In this document: positions 1-9,000 of the stretch, piece by piece
How the letters are laid out: each line of letters begins with the position of its first letter
Numbering within the stretch: position 1 is the stretch's first letter
NCBI GenBank assembly: GCA_000687655.1
Contig: JHWR01000014.1
Coordinates: forward strand, 26,238 to 90,237
Reading direction: 5' to 3'
Source: Lachnospiraceae bacterium YSB2008
GTDB taxonomy: Bacteria > Bacillota > Clostridia > Lachnospirales > Lachnospiraceae
Length of the DNA: 64,000 nucleotides
The notes under the pieces: model-generated
Databases searched by the model: none
The model's input: only the letters and a program-made list of their open reading frames with translations
What the model was told of the DNA's origin: nothing
Position numbers and translations under genes: made by a program

Positions 1-535
1 CTGTATACGAGGCAGAAATGTATTTCAATATATCCTTAGGTTTTGCTACAGGCTTCAGTTTATCCCTCTTGCACGCTTCAACCAGAATCGGCATCATTAC
101 CGTTGCCAGATACTCGAAGTTTCCTCTTCCCTCTGCACCTTTTATTATTGCGGCAGCCCTCTCAGGTTCGTTTATGGCAAGAACCGTCAGATCGAAGTTA
201 ATCTTCTGTATATCCAGCAAATGATCCTCCATAATTTCAGCCAGAATATCGCAGATTTTATATGTCACCTCTTCAAATGAAGCATCAAGATTTTTTAATA
301 CTCCCTCCATCGAATCGATGAAATTATAATCAACTCGCATCCTCGTGATCATGTCACTGAGAATCTCATCCAGATTCTTGTAAAACCTGTAAATACCTCC
401 CTGTGAGAGGCCGGTTTCTTCGATAACATCCATCATCGTTACCATCCCTACAGGTTTTTTCAGGCATACATTATATGTTGCATCAATAATAAGTTTCTTC
501 TTGTTTTCAAAGTATTCTTCACTGACTTTGGGCAT
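1..535 (-). CDS. TetR/AcrR-family transcriptional regulator, C-terminus beyond window
   Basis: Reading the minus strand from the ATG at 535 gives 178 residues with no stop before the window edge, so the C-terminal end is missing. Residues about 10-55 form a TetR-type helix-turn-helix (VTMMDVIEETGLSQGGIYRF is the recognition part); the rest is a helical ligand/dimer domain without a recognisable ligand signature. A GAGG ribosome site lies 7 nt before the ATG. The gene has its own consensus promoter with a long palindrome over the -10, the ribosome site and the spacer, so autorepression is likely. It follows the GDPD gene in the same direction with a 105-bp gap. Target genes cannot be told from this fragment. 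Confidence 0.85.
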   Translation of the reverse strand, partial: MPKVSEEYFENKKKLIIDATYNVCLKKPVGMVTMMDVIEETGLSQGGIYRFYKNLDEILSDMITRMRVDYNFIDSMEGVLKNLDASFEEVTYKICDILAEIMEDHLLDIQKINFDLTVLAINEPERAAAIIKGAEGRGNFEYLATVMMPILVEACKRDKLKPVAKPKDILKYISASYT

Positions 536-541
536 AATAAA

Positions 542-625
542 ACCTCACTAAAATAAATGAATGCAGTTTCATTTTATTTCAGTGAGGTCTAAATGTCAAT
601 ATAAAAATGAATGTAGTTTCATTTT
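542..625 (-). promoter_or_regulatory. Promoter with two palindromic operators upstream of the first tetR gene
   Basis: On the minus strand TTGACA (594-599) and TAAAAT (571-576) are 17 bp apart. A near-perfect 47-bp inverted repeat (542-588, arms beginning ACCTCACT) covers the -10 and the gene's ribosome site. Inside it is the smaller palindrome AAATGAA-N6-TTCATTT (555-574). A second copy, AAAATGAA-N6-TTCATTTT, lies at 604-625 just upstream of the -35. Two like palindromes flanking a promoter fit a dimeric TetR autorepressor. Confidence 0.75.
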
Positions 626-640
626 AATTATCAAAGTAAT

Positions 641-1384
641 TCATACCCGCCTGCATATATTTGTCGACCTTTTGTGGGATAGCAAAGCATGTTTAAGCCG
701 GTCAGGTCTGTCTGTGATAAGACCTGCAACCTTAGTAAACTTTATAAAATACTTCATGATAAAACCATTGTTGACTGTCCACACATAAACCGGATATCCA
801 TAATGATTCATTCTTCTTGTAAATGAAAAGAGCATGAGCAGAGGATACGGACACACAAAATCAGCCTTGCATGCCTTAAGTCTTCTCATAGGAAAAATCT
901 CGTTATATCTCATTCTGAAATCAGCATCATCCCTGCCGAGAAGAAGACCTACAGTAATCCTGCTGTCCAGCATCTTGATCCTGTACGGAGTCACATCATA
1001 AAATGACTTTACAGAATACTCATCGTAATCAAGATACTTATGAAGTATATTGACTACTCTTTTCTCATAACCGGTTTCCTTTATCTCAATGTCCATGAAG
1101 ACTTTGCCATGACAGAGTTTTATAACTTCGACAAATGTAGGGACAGCATAACCTTTCTTACCGGCCACTTCCTGAATCTCATCAAAAGTCATATCAGAAA
1201 GCTTCCTGCCGTCAATCTCCGAATCATGTATGACTATCAGAGCATTATCTTTAGTTCTTCTGACATCAAATTCTACCATGTCTACGCCAAGGTTTATGGC
1301 ATTGACAAATGCATCCATCGTATTTTCAACTCCACCGAGTCCTGCTCCACCACGATGTGCTATTACCTTCATATTCGTATTCAT
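641..1384 (-). CDS. Glycerophosphodiester phosphodiesterase (GDPD family)
   Basis: This 247-aa protein hydrolyses glycerophosphodiesters to glycerol-3-phosphate and an alcohol, as known for the family. Visible signatures are HRGGAG (residues 10-15), the EN pair near 20, VEFDVRRTKD near 39, the catalytic-type HD near 54 and MDIEIKE in the following strand. There is no signal peptide or membrane segment, so it is probably cytosolic. The ATG at 1384 overlaps the upstream tetR stop as ATGA, so the two genes are translationally coupled; an ATG at 1405 inside tetR has no reason to be preferred. It is the third gene of an operon oxidoreductase-tetR-GDPD. The exact substrate is not evident. Confidence 0.88.
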   Translation of the reverse strand: MNTNMKVIAHRGGAGLGGVENTMDAFVNAINLGVDMVEFDVRRTKDNALIVIHDSEIDGRKLSDMTFDEIQEVAGKKGYAVPTFVEVIKLCHGKVFMDIEIKETGYEKRVVNILHKYLDYDEYSVKSFYDVTPYRIKMLDSRITVGLLLGRDDADFRMRYNEIFPMRRLKACKADFVCPYPLLMLFSFTRRMNHYGYPVYVWTVNNGFIMKYFIKFTKVAGLITDRPDRLKHALLSHKRSTNICRRV

Positions 1385-1944
1385 TTCAGCATCCCCACGA
1401 TCCACTCAGCATCCGGCACTGCCATATCCTTGTCCATGGACATCTCTTCCATGATTCCCTGAACCGCTGCCCAGAAGCATCTCGACATCAGCTTTGCATC
1501 GCCTTTATGGAATACACCTGCCTTCTGCCCTTTTCGGATCAGTCCGGCAGTCGAGCTGATAGAGTCGACCGAAAGTGCTATCTTCCTTGCCTCTTCGGGC
1601 ATTCCATTTCTCCTTGCCTGACTCATAAGAACAAACATATTGAAAACCCATGGCTGATCCTTGGCAAACGAGAAAAGCTGTTTCAGGAATCCTGAAAGAA
1701 ACATATCTGCCGGAACTCCTTCGGGGCATTCTGCTGACTTTGTTGATGCAGCTCCCATCTTCACAAGCTCCACCAACAGTTCTTCCTTGGATTCGAAATA
1801 ATGGAACATAAGTCCCGTACTCATCGGTACAGCCGCAGCTATATCTGCGATCTTGGTATCATAATACCCACGCTCAACAAAAAGCGTAAGTGCCGTCATA
1901 AGTATCGCTTTTCTTCTTTCTTCTTTCTGTTCTTTTCTGGTCAT
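1381..1944 (-). CDS. TetR/AcrR-family regulator of the oxidoreductase operon
   Basis: A 187-aa protein with an N-terminal TetR helix-turn-helix: IADIAAAVPMSTGLMFHYFE (about residues 33-52) is the typical HTH followed by the YF motif. The start at 1944 is chosen because AGAAGGA sits 6 nt upstream; an in-frame ATG at 1965 lacks a ribosome site. It lies 48 bp after the FAD oxidoreductase gene and overlaps the GDPD gene by 4 bp, so it is co-transcribed with both. The palindromes at the operon promoter (3499-3579) are the obvious candidate operators, giving a self-regulated module; this is inference. The ligand is unknown. Confidence 0.85.
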   Translation of the reverse strand: MTRKEQKEERRKAILMTALTLFVERGYYDTKIADIAAAVPMSTGLMFHYFESKEELLVELVKMGAASTKSAECPEGVPADMFLSGFLKQLFSFAKDQPWVFNMFVLMSQARRNGMPEEARKIALSVDSISSTAGLIRKGQKAGVFHKGDAKLMSRCFWAAVQGIMEEMSMDKDMAVPDAEWIVGMLK

Positions 1945-1992
1945 AGTATTCCTTCTTTTTATCATTCATTATATAAAACTATTTCTTTGTTA

Positions 1993-3480
1993 TCAGATAC
2001 TAATGCTACGCTTCTCACTCTTCAGTATTCTCTGGATTGCAAACTTACCGCTTGCAACTGCAACAGGAAGTCCTCCCGGTGAGTTAACCCACTGACCCGC
2101 AAGGTATAGATTGTTAAGTCCCTTAAGTTTTCCCTTTGACTTAATCTGCTTTCCGATCGGAGTTGTTACAAAACTCATATAACTACCATGATATGCATTG
2201 CAGTAACGTTCATATGTAAGAGGAGTCCATGCATCAAGGAATTCAATATTACCATCAAGTTCAGGGAAAGCCTTTACTATCCTTTCCTCAACTTCTTTTA
2301 CAAGTCTTTCCTTCTCTGCCTTGTATTCCTCAGGACTCATCTTTTTCCATACATGATAATCAGAATCAGTCTGTGTAATGCAGGTCTGAATTACCTGCTT
2401 TCCGTCCTTTACAAATATCGGATCATAGCCGTAAGCTTTCACGTACATTCTGTCAAAATCACTGCTTCCAACATGGAGATTATCCATATCTATAAAGACT
2501 GTCTCAAGATGACTGAAGCTTTCCGGAACTGCAAACGCAACCTGGAATCCGCTTGTTGCAGGATAATCTTCAGGAGTATCATATGCTACCCTGAAATCCT
2601 TTGGCATATACTTTTCAGGAAGGAACTTACGGAAGAGGACATCTGCATCCACTGCCGGAATAACATAATCAGCAGATTTAAATGTACCGTCAGCAAGCCT
2701 GATTCCCGTTACATTTTTCTTTTCTATGCAAATTTCATCAACACTTGCATTATAACAGATTTCCCCACCGAGTTCCTTAAACTTTTTCTCCATACGAAGT
2801 GACATCTGAAGCGATGCGCCGATAGGTATATTTCCATTTCCGTCTGCCATGGTTGCATATGATACCAGGAATGAGTATGCAGCATAGCTCTTTGGAAGAT
2901 AATCACACATCATCTTCTGAAGCAGAGGAGACTTGAAACGTTTCGAATACTCCTCAAGAGATATCTTTCCGTACTCCTTCATAACCTTTGGGAAATCCGC
3001 CATATTCTTTCCCATTTCGATATAGTCCTTTATTCCCCACATTTCCATAGGCTTTCCAGCAGGAAATACACACTGCTTTGAATACTCAACCGCCTGAATG
3101 AACTTCTCTATCTCTTCCTTGTCCTCAGGAGCAACTTCGATCAGTTCTCTCTTTGTACGCTCAAGATCATTCCAGAGTGTCGCGCTCTTTCCGTCATGAG
3201 TTGATGTATAAAATGAATCGACCTTTGCATATTCAGTATCATCTGAAAGAGCACCTACTGTCTTCCATACATCATAAAGCTCCGTTCCCTTCTTTGTTCC
3301 TGTAAGCCAGTGAATGCAGTTGTCGATGTGATAACCTTTCCTGTTCCATCCTATACATTCGCCACCCGGAATACTGTTCTTCTCATATATCACTGCTTCA
3401 AAACCTGAAAGAAGCGCATATATACCTGCTGAAAGTCCTGCAACACCGCCACCGATTACTATTACTTTTTCTTTATTCAT
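1993..3480 (-). CDS. Phytoene desaturase-like NAD(P)/FAD-dependent oxidoreductase
   Basis: A 495-aa flavoprotein. It starts with a classical FAD-binding Rossmann motif (VIVIGGGVAGLSAG, residues about 5-18), then an acidic strand end (IYEK) and the PGG motif of the CrtI/phytoene-desaturase-like superfamily. The C-terminus has the usual second FAD contact (LYLAGQWVNSPGGLPVA). No carotenoid genes are nearby, so the substrate may be a lipid or other hydrophobic compound; members annotated only as NAD(P)/FAD oxidoreductases are common in clostridia. The start at 3480 has AGGAGA 8 nt upstream; a longer in-frame extension to 3633 runs through the promoter and is not real. It is the first gene of an operon with tetR and GDPD. 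Confidence 0.85.
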   Translation of the reverse strand: MNKEKVIVIGGGVAGLSAGIYALLSGFEAVIYEKNSIPGGECIGWNRKGYHIDNCIHWLTGTKKGTELYDVWKTVGALSDDTEYAKVDSFYTSTHDGKSATLWNDLERTKRELIEVAPEDKEEIEKFIQAVEYSKQCVFPAGKPMEMWGIKDYIEMGKNMADFPKVMKEYGKISLEEYSKRFKSPLLQKMMCDYLPKSYAAYSFLVSYATMADGNGNIPIGASLQMSLRMEKKFKELGGEICYNASVDEICIEKKNVTGIRLADGTFKSADYVIPAVDADVLFRKFLPEKYMPKDFRVAYDTPEDYPATSGFQVAFAVPESFSHLETVFIDMDNLHVGSSDFDRMYVKAYGYDPIFVKDGKQVIQTCITQTDSDYHVWKKMSPEEYKAEKERLVKEVEERIVKAFPELDGNIEFLDAWTPLTYERYCNAYHGSYMSFVTTPIGKQIKSKGKLKGLNNLYLAGQWVNSPGGLPVAVASGKFAIQRILKSEKRSISI

Positions 3481-3498
3481 GATCATTTCTCCTTTTAT

Positions 3499-3579
3499 TG
3501 AATTTGTATTCATTGATTGTGTATTCAATATAGCAAGAGAATAATCACTTGTCAATAGAAAGTTGAATTTAAATTCAAC
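3499..3579 (-). promoter_or_regulatory. Promoter of the oxidoreductase-tetR-GDPD operon with palindromic operators
   Basis: Minus strand: TTGACA (3550-3555) and TATATT (3527-3532), 17-bp spacer. A perfect 18-bp palindrome GTTGAATTTAAATTCAAC (3562-3579) lies directly upstream of the -35. A related imperfect palindrome TGAAT-N4-ATTCA (3499-3512) lies downstream of the -10, and a half site (ATTCAAT) overlaps the -10. The arrangement fits repression by the TetR protein encoded in the operon. Confidence 0.75.
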
Positions 3580-3616
3580 GAAATTATTATTTGTAAAAAA
3601 CACTATCCCCACATAT

Positions 3617-3664
3617 AAAAAAACAGGATTCACAAGGAATCAATCCTCATAAATCCTGTTTTCT
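3617..3664 (-). terminator. Rho-independent terminator after murI
   Basis: On the minus strand the stem AAACAGGATT/AATCCTGTTT with a 22-nt loop runs into a T tract. It closes the unit ending in murI and separates it from the oxidoreductase promoter. Confidence 0.7.
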
Positions 3665-3683
3665 GATTACCAATTCAGTTTTA

Positions 3684-4595
3684 CTATATATTACGAACTT
3701 CTTCGAGCCGGTTATGAAGTCTCCTGAAATGCTCCAACGTAGGAATATCATTAACCTGAACTCCCGAAGCAAAATATCTGGTATTGCCGCAGAGCGCCAT
3801 TTCTTCTACATCGTTAAAATGTATCGTTCGATCATATCCCTCCGCAACGTTTAGTCCAAGCACGTCTGCAACATGTGATACTGTTCCGTGATTGCCATCT
3901 ATAAATGCAGTACCCTCTTTAAAATACTTTCCATACAATGGTTTGAAATAATTGAAATGGGTACAGCCAAGCACTACAGCTGAATATGAATCCACGTCTA
4001 CAGTTCCAAACTGCTTTGTCAGATATGCTTCAACCTTCTCAGATTCAAATTCTTCTGACTCCGCGAATGAAACGAGTTCCGGCATCGGAAGGAGATCAAC
4101 TATGTGACCCTTATCAACCTTCAGAAGCAGGTTACGAAGCTTCTCTTCGCTGATAGTAACTGGGGTTGCCATTACCAGTACGCGCGATCCTTTATCTTCT
4201 GCATCCTTTATAGAATGAACTCCTTCATTGGATACGTTTCTTATATCCGTACCACGATTGAACGCCCCGTCCAAAATACGTCTTGTCACGTACTCCACCG
4301 CAGGCTTTACAGCCGGTTCCATACCAATGATAGGCAGTGAATAGCGATGCCTCAGTTCCTTTATCGCCACACTGGTCGCAGTATTACATGCGACAACTAT
4401 TGCATCTGCTCCCATGTCGATAAGAAACTTAGTTATCTCTTCCGCATAGCTTTCAATCTCAACAGGAGACTTGAGGCCATACGGAACATGCGCCGTATCT
4501 GCATAGAATATGTAATTTTCCGACGGCAGCATATGATACGCCTCATGCAATACCGAAAGACCGCCGATTCCTGAATCAAATATTCCTATGTTCAT
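3684..4595 (-). CDS. murI: Glutamate racemase
   Basis: Interconverts L- and D-glutamate to supply D-Glu for peptidoglycan; cytosolic. The 303-aa protein has the family hallmarks: FDSGIGGLSVL (from residue 6), the first catalytic cysteine in VVACNTATS (Cys70) and the second in VLGCTHF (Cys211). The start at 4595 puts the protein at MNIGIFDSG, as usual for the family; its ribosome site is weak (AGG about 10 nt upstream). An in-frame ATG at 4622 has none. A stretch of about 30 residues rich in charged residues (near 110-140) is longer than in many homologues. The gene lies 49 bp after metY and is last in the run. Confidence 0.93.
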   Translation of the reverse strand: MNIGIFDSGIGGLSVLHEAYHMLPSENYIFYADTAHVPYGLKSPVEIESYAEEITKFLIDMGADAIVVACNTATSVAIKELRHRYSLPIIGMEPAVKPAVEYVTRRILDGAFNRGTDIRNVSNEGVHSIKDAEDKGSRVLVMATPVTISEEKLRNLLLKVDKGHIVDLLPMPELVSFAESEEFESEKVEAYLTKQFGTVDVDSYSAVVLGCTHFNYFKPLYGKYFKEGTAFIDGNHGTVSHVADVLGLNVAEGYDRTIHFNDVEEMALCGNTRYFASGVQVNDIPTLEHFRRLHNRLEEVRNI

Positions 4596-4644
4596 CCCAA
4601 AACCTACATTGGTTACATACATTTACGAAAAAACATCACTTACA

Positions 4645-5919
4645 TTAGATTGCATTAAGTGCGTTTGCAAGATCCTCAATGATATCATCTACATTTTCTA
4701 TACCAACTGAAAGTCTGATAAGATCTGGTCCTACTCCACCAGCGATGAGCTCTTCATCTGTAAGCTGTCTGTGAGTTGAAGAAGCCGGATGAAGTACACA
4801 TGTATGTGCATCTGCAACATGAGTAGCGATCATAGCAACCTTAAGGTTCTTCATGAACTCCTCTGCTGCCTTTCTTCCGCCCTTAACACCGAATGATATA
4901 ACGCCGCAGGTTCCGTCCGGAAGATACTTCTGAGCTCTCTCATAATACTTATCACCAGGAAGGCCCGGATATGTGATCCATGCAACCTTCTCATGCTTTG
5001 AAAGATATTCAGCAACCTTCTCTGCATTTCTGCAGTGTCTCTCCATACGAACTGCAAGAGACTCAATTCCAAGGTTCAGGAAGTATGCGTTCATAGGTGC
5101 CTGGATAGAACCGAGGTCACGCATAAGCTGAGCGGTACATTTTGTAATAAATGCACCCTCTTTTCCGAATCTCTCTGCATAAGTAATTCCATGATATGAC
5201 TCATCCGGAGTAGTAAGTCCAGGGAACTTGTCCTTATGTGCCATCCAGTCGAAGTTACCACCGTCAACTATACATCCGCCGACTGTAGAATCATGTCCAT
5301 CGAGATACTTTGTAGTTGAATGTATAACTATATCTGCGCCCCACTCTATAGGTCTGCAGTTAATAGGTGTTGCAAATGTATTGTCAATGATAAGCGGAAC
5401 GCCATGAGCGTGTGCTACATTTGCAAATCTTTCTATATCGAAAACTTTGAGTGCAGGATTGGCGATAGTCTCACCGAATACTGCCTTGGTGTTTGGCTTG
5501 AATGCTGCCTCGAGTTCCTCATCACTGCAATCAGGATCAACGAATGTAAAATCAACACCCATCTTTCTCATGGTTACATTGAAAAGGTTAAATGTACCGC
5601 CATATATAGTTGCTGAAGCAACAACATGATCACCGGCAGTTGCTACATTGAATACTGAAAAGAATGAAGCTGCCTGTCCTGATGATGTAAGCATAGCTGC
5701 TGTACCACCTTCAAGTGCACAGATCTTTGCAGCTACCATATCATTTGTAGGATTCTGCAGTCTTGTGTAGAAGTAGCCTGACGCTTCAAGGTCAAAAAGC
5801 TTACCCATATCTTCACTTGTATCATACTTAAATGTAGTGCTCTGAATAATAGGAATCATTCTTGATTCACCATTCTTCGGAGTATAACCTGCCTGGATAC
5901 ATTTTGTTTCTTTCTTCAT
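4645..5919 (-). CDS. metY: O-acetylhomoserine sulfhydrylase (PLP-dependent)
   Basis: Makes homocysteine from O-acetylhomoserine and sulfide in methionine synthesis. The 424-aa length and the Cys/Met-metabolism PLP fold signatures fit MetY rather than the roughly 380-aa MetB/MetC: GYFYTRLQNPTND, the PLP-ring region TSSGQAA, IIDNTFATP with the PLP-binding Asp, and the Schiff-base lysine in HSTTKYLDGHDS (Lys204). An AGGAGA site lies 8 nt upstream of the start. No SAM riboswitch fits in the 95-bp gap to addA, so it is either read through from addBA or has a weak promoter that I could not see. Confidence 0.9.
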   Translation of the reverse strand: MKKETKCIQAGYTPKNGESRMIPIIQSTTFKYDTSEDMGKLFDLEASGYFYTRLQNPTNDMVAAKICALEGGTAAMLTSSGQAASFFSVFNVATAGDHVVASATIYGGTFNLFNVTMRKMGVDFTFVDPDCSDEELEAAFKPNTKAVFGETIANPALKVFDIERFANVAHAHGVPLIIDNTFATPINCRPIEWGADIVIHSTTKYLDGHDSTVGGCIVDGGNFDWMAHKDKFPGLTTPDESYHGITYAERFGKEGAFITKCTAQLMRDLGSIQAPMNAYFLNLGIESLAVRMERHCRNAEKVAEYLSKHEKVAWITYPGLPGDKYYERAQKYLPDGTCGVISFGVKGGRKAAEEFMKNLKVAMIATHVADAHTCVLHPASSTHRQLTDEELIAGGVGPDLIRLSVGIENVDDIIEDLANALNAI

Positions 5920-6014
5920 CTTTTTAATCTCCTCATATAGTATCTATTGGATCTGTTTCACAAATCCTTGCCTGTTCTGCACCAGCACTGCTGCACAGAC
6001 CATTTTGTATTATA

Positions 6015-9000
6015 TCACACAGGTATGAACTCGCCAAGCGTAAGGGAGCAGATGTATCTTTCCTTTACTTTGACTCCCAGAAGGCTTTCAATTGCATCGG
6101 TATAATAATCAAACTGAGCCTTATGTCTTTTGACAAGCTCCTTCGCCAGTCCCTCTGTGTCTTCCAGAGTCATGCCATCTGTCTTGTAATCAATGATAAC
6201 TGCCCTGTCATCATCTTCAACGAAGAAGGCATCTATTACTCCCTGAACTAAGGTAGTATGTTTGTCATCCGAACCATCAGCGATCGAACCACCCTCACCC
6301 TTCAATCTGAATTCATCAGGAATAATGCCATTCGGAAGCTCCTTGGAAAGGTATTCCTTCATGAACGGCTGTTCACGCCAAAGTCTGCCTGTCTGATCTG
6401 CATAAGTCATACGAAGGATGATATCATCGTTTGATATCGATGCCACGAATTCTGCCGTCCTTCTGCCGTCCATGGCTTTTCTCACTTTCTCAGGAATGAA
6501 TCCTCTTTCACAGAGTTCATCCATATATGCGTCAGCCTTATCAGGTGTCATGTATTCCCAGATTTTGCTGAAATTCATCTTCTGCATGACAGTATGATAT
6601 GCAGTTCCAAGATCAGCCGCGGATACAGCTTCATCTTTTACTCTGCGTTTCTTCTTTGGCAGAGCTGTCACTTCTTCTTCGCATTCCTTAAGACGTGAAA
6701 CGCTGACCTTGGAAGGATAACCCATAGGATTTGAATATGGATAAATGTATTGCTCTTCTTCCAAAGGCTTATCACCAACTATATCCATATCAGCCAGTGC
6801 TTCTTCATCCATGCGTTTGGAGAGTTCTGCCTTCTTATCTATGATATGTTCATATGACATGAATGTCATATCAATACCGAGTGGTTTATCATCTACAACA
6901 TGGACATATGGAGCCATGTATTCTCTCTCTTCACAGAGTGCCAGTCCTTTATCATGATACTGTTCAGCAAATTCTGTTATAGCTTTATGGAAGCTCGACC
7001 TTCGGGAGACAGCAGTAAGAACCCAGTTCTGATGTGTGCTTCCCCTTTTATCAGGGATTCCTATGTCTCTCAGAAGTCCGAACTTTTTCTCTAAATCAAG
7101 AATCTTATCTCTGTAAAGCACTCTTACAGCAGCTTCCGGATCTTTATTCTTCTCCTTGGTCGGTTCTGAGATTTCAAACTTAACACATCCGACCATAAAG
7201 AGTTTTTCCCTTGCTCTGGTCAGAGCAACATAGAGTATTCTCTGCTCTTCCTCTTTGATGTCCATTACCATTTTAGACTTCATGTAGTATTCATACAGCC
7301 AGCCCGCCTTGGTTTTGGTCAGTGTATCAAAGAGTGAAATACCTATTCCCACTTCCCCGTCAACCGCTATGGTTCCGGTAGTATCCTGATAATTGAATTC
7401 TTTATCCAGATGGCATACAAACACAACCGGGAATTCAAGTCCTTTACTCTTATGAATGGTCATGATCTTCACTGCATCTTCATTATGCATAGAAGCTTCA
7501 CCCATCTCCACGTTCTGCTCTTCCACATTTTCTATATAATGTATAAAGTCGAGCGGGCTGCTGTTACCCTTCTCCGCAAAACTTCTGGCTTTCGTAAGCA
7601 GAAGATCCAGATTAGCTTTTCTGGCCTCCCCGTCAGATGACGTGGCAGCAAGGTCGTAGTAATCATATTCCGTGTACAATGAGAACAAAAGATCATAAAG
7701 ATTCTTATAAAGTACCTCTTCCCTGAGACACACGATATCATCTATGAAATGACGTGCCTTCTCACGGAGCTCGTCATTACCTTCATCTGATGCATAAGCT
7801 TCTACTCTTTCATAGAAGCTGTCATACTGACCGTTCATTATTCGGAAGCATGCCAGTTCATTTTCATTGAAATCAAAGAACTTGGAATGCATCACGCTTA
7901 CAAGAGGTATGTCCTGCTTAGGATTATCAATTATTCTGAGGAAGTTAAGTACAGTCGCGATTTCTGTTCTGCCCAGAAATCCGGTCTTTGTCTCGGATAC
8001 TGTTGGTATCCCCATCTCTTCCAGAACCTTGCAAACTGAATCCGCCAGATTTTTACGTGAAAGAACAGCTATATCACCGAGCTTCAGTTTTCTTTTTACA
8101 GGGTTCTTATTTTCATCTTCATCACTGATCAGAAATGGATTGTTTTCATCCATAAGTTCATGGATTCTTTCACCTATAGCCCTTGCCTCAAGCTCAATCT
8201 TGCTGAACCTTTCCTCCTGCATCTTCTTCTTTGCAGCCTTGCCTCTTGCATCAGAAGGAAGCAAGGTAAAGTTCCTGCTGCTGTCGATAAGAATCAGTTC
8301 TGTATTATAAATCTTATCGATTTCCTCTGTTGAAATGCCTGTTGGATTTCCATCTCCGTCAAGTATTCCATCAACTTTATCGTATACGCCGCCATATTTC
8401 AGACTGGCTTTTTCATCATATTCTATCTTTCCGAAATCTCTGGTCATAAGGCCTGTGAACAGTTCATTTACGGATTCGAGAACGTTCCTGCGGCTTCTGT
8501 AATTTCGGTCAAGGACTACACAGATATCCTTATCTTTCCTGTCTTCTTCAGGTTTATCGATATAGATTTCCTCAGGATCATAAGCATCCTGCTTATCCAT
8601 AAAGAGCTTTGGAACAGCACTTCGGAAGCTGTATATACTCTGCTTCACATCACCCACCATGAAGACATCCTTTTTATCGCCGGCTACAGCCATAAGGATA
8701 TCCTCCTGAAGGTTATTACTGTCCTGATATTCATCTATCATTATGCCTTCATAATAATTCTCGAGACTTCTGGCGATATCTGATCTTACAGAGTTTCCAT
8801 TCTGATCAGTGTCATAGAGTATATCAAGAGCCATGTACTCAAGATCACTGAAATCCACAACTCCCATCTCTTTCTTAGCCGCACTGAAGTCTTCTCCCAG
8901 TTCCTTCGCAAGCGAAACAAGAACATCCACATATGGTGAAAGCATAGTTATGCAGTCAACCATATAAGCTTCAATATCTTCAGGGTCATCATATTCCATT

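Noticed and set aside
2188..2802. 204-aa plus-strand open frame
   Set aside because: Antisense shadow of the oxidoreductase gene without a ribosome site or recognisable domain.
3481..3633. N-terminal extension of the FAD oxidoreductase
   Set aside because: In-frame but covers the promoter and operator; the ATG at 3480 has a good ribosome site and begins at the Rossmann motif.
5920..6014. SAM riboswitch or T-box before metY
   Set aside because: The gap is only 95 nt and has neither a terminator stem nor conserved aptamer parts.
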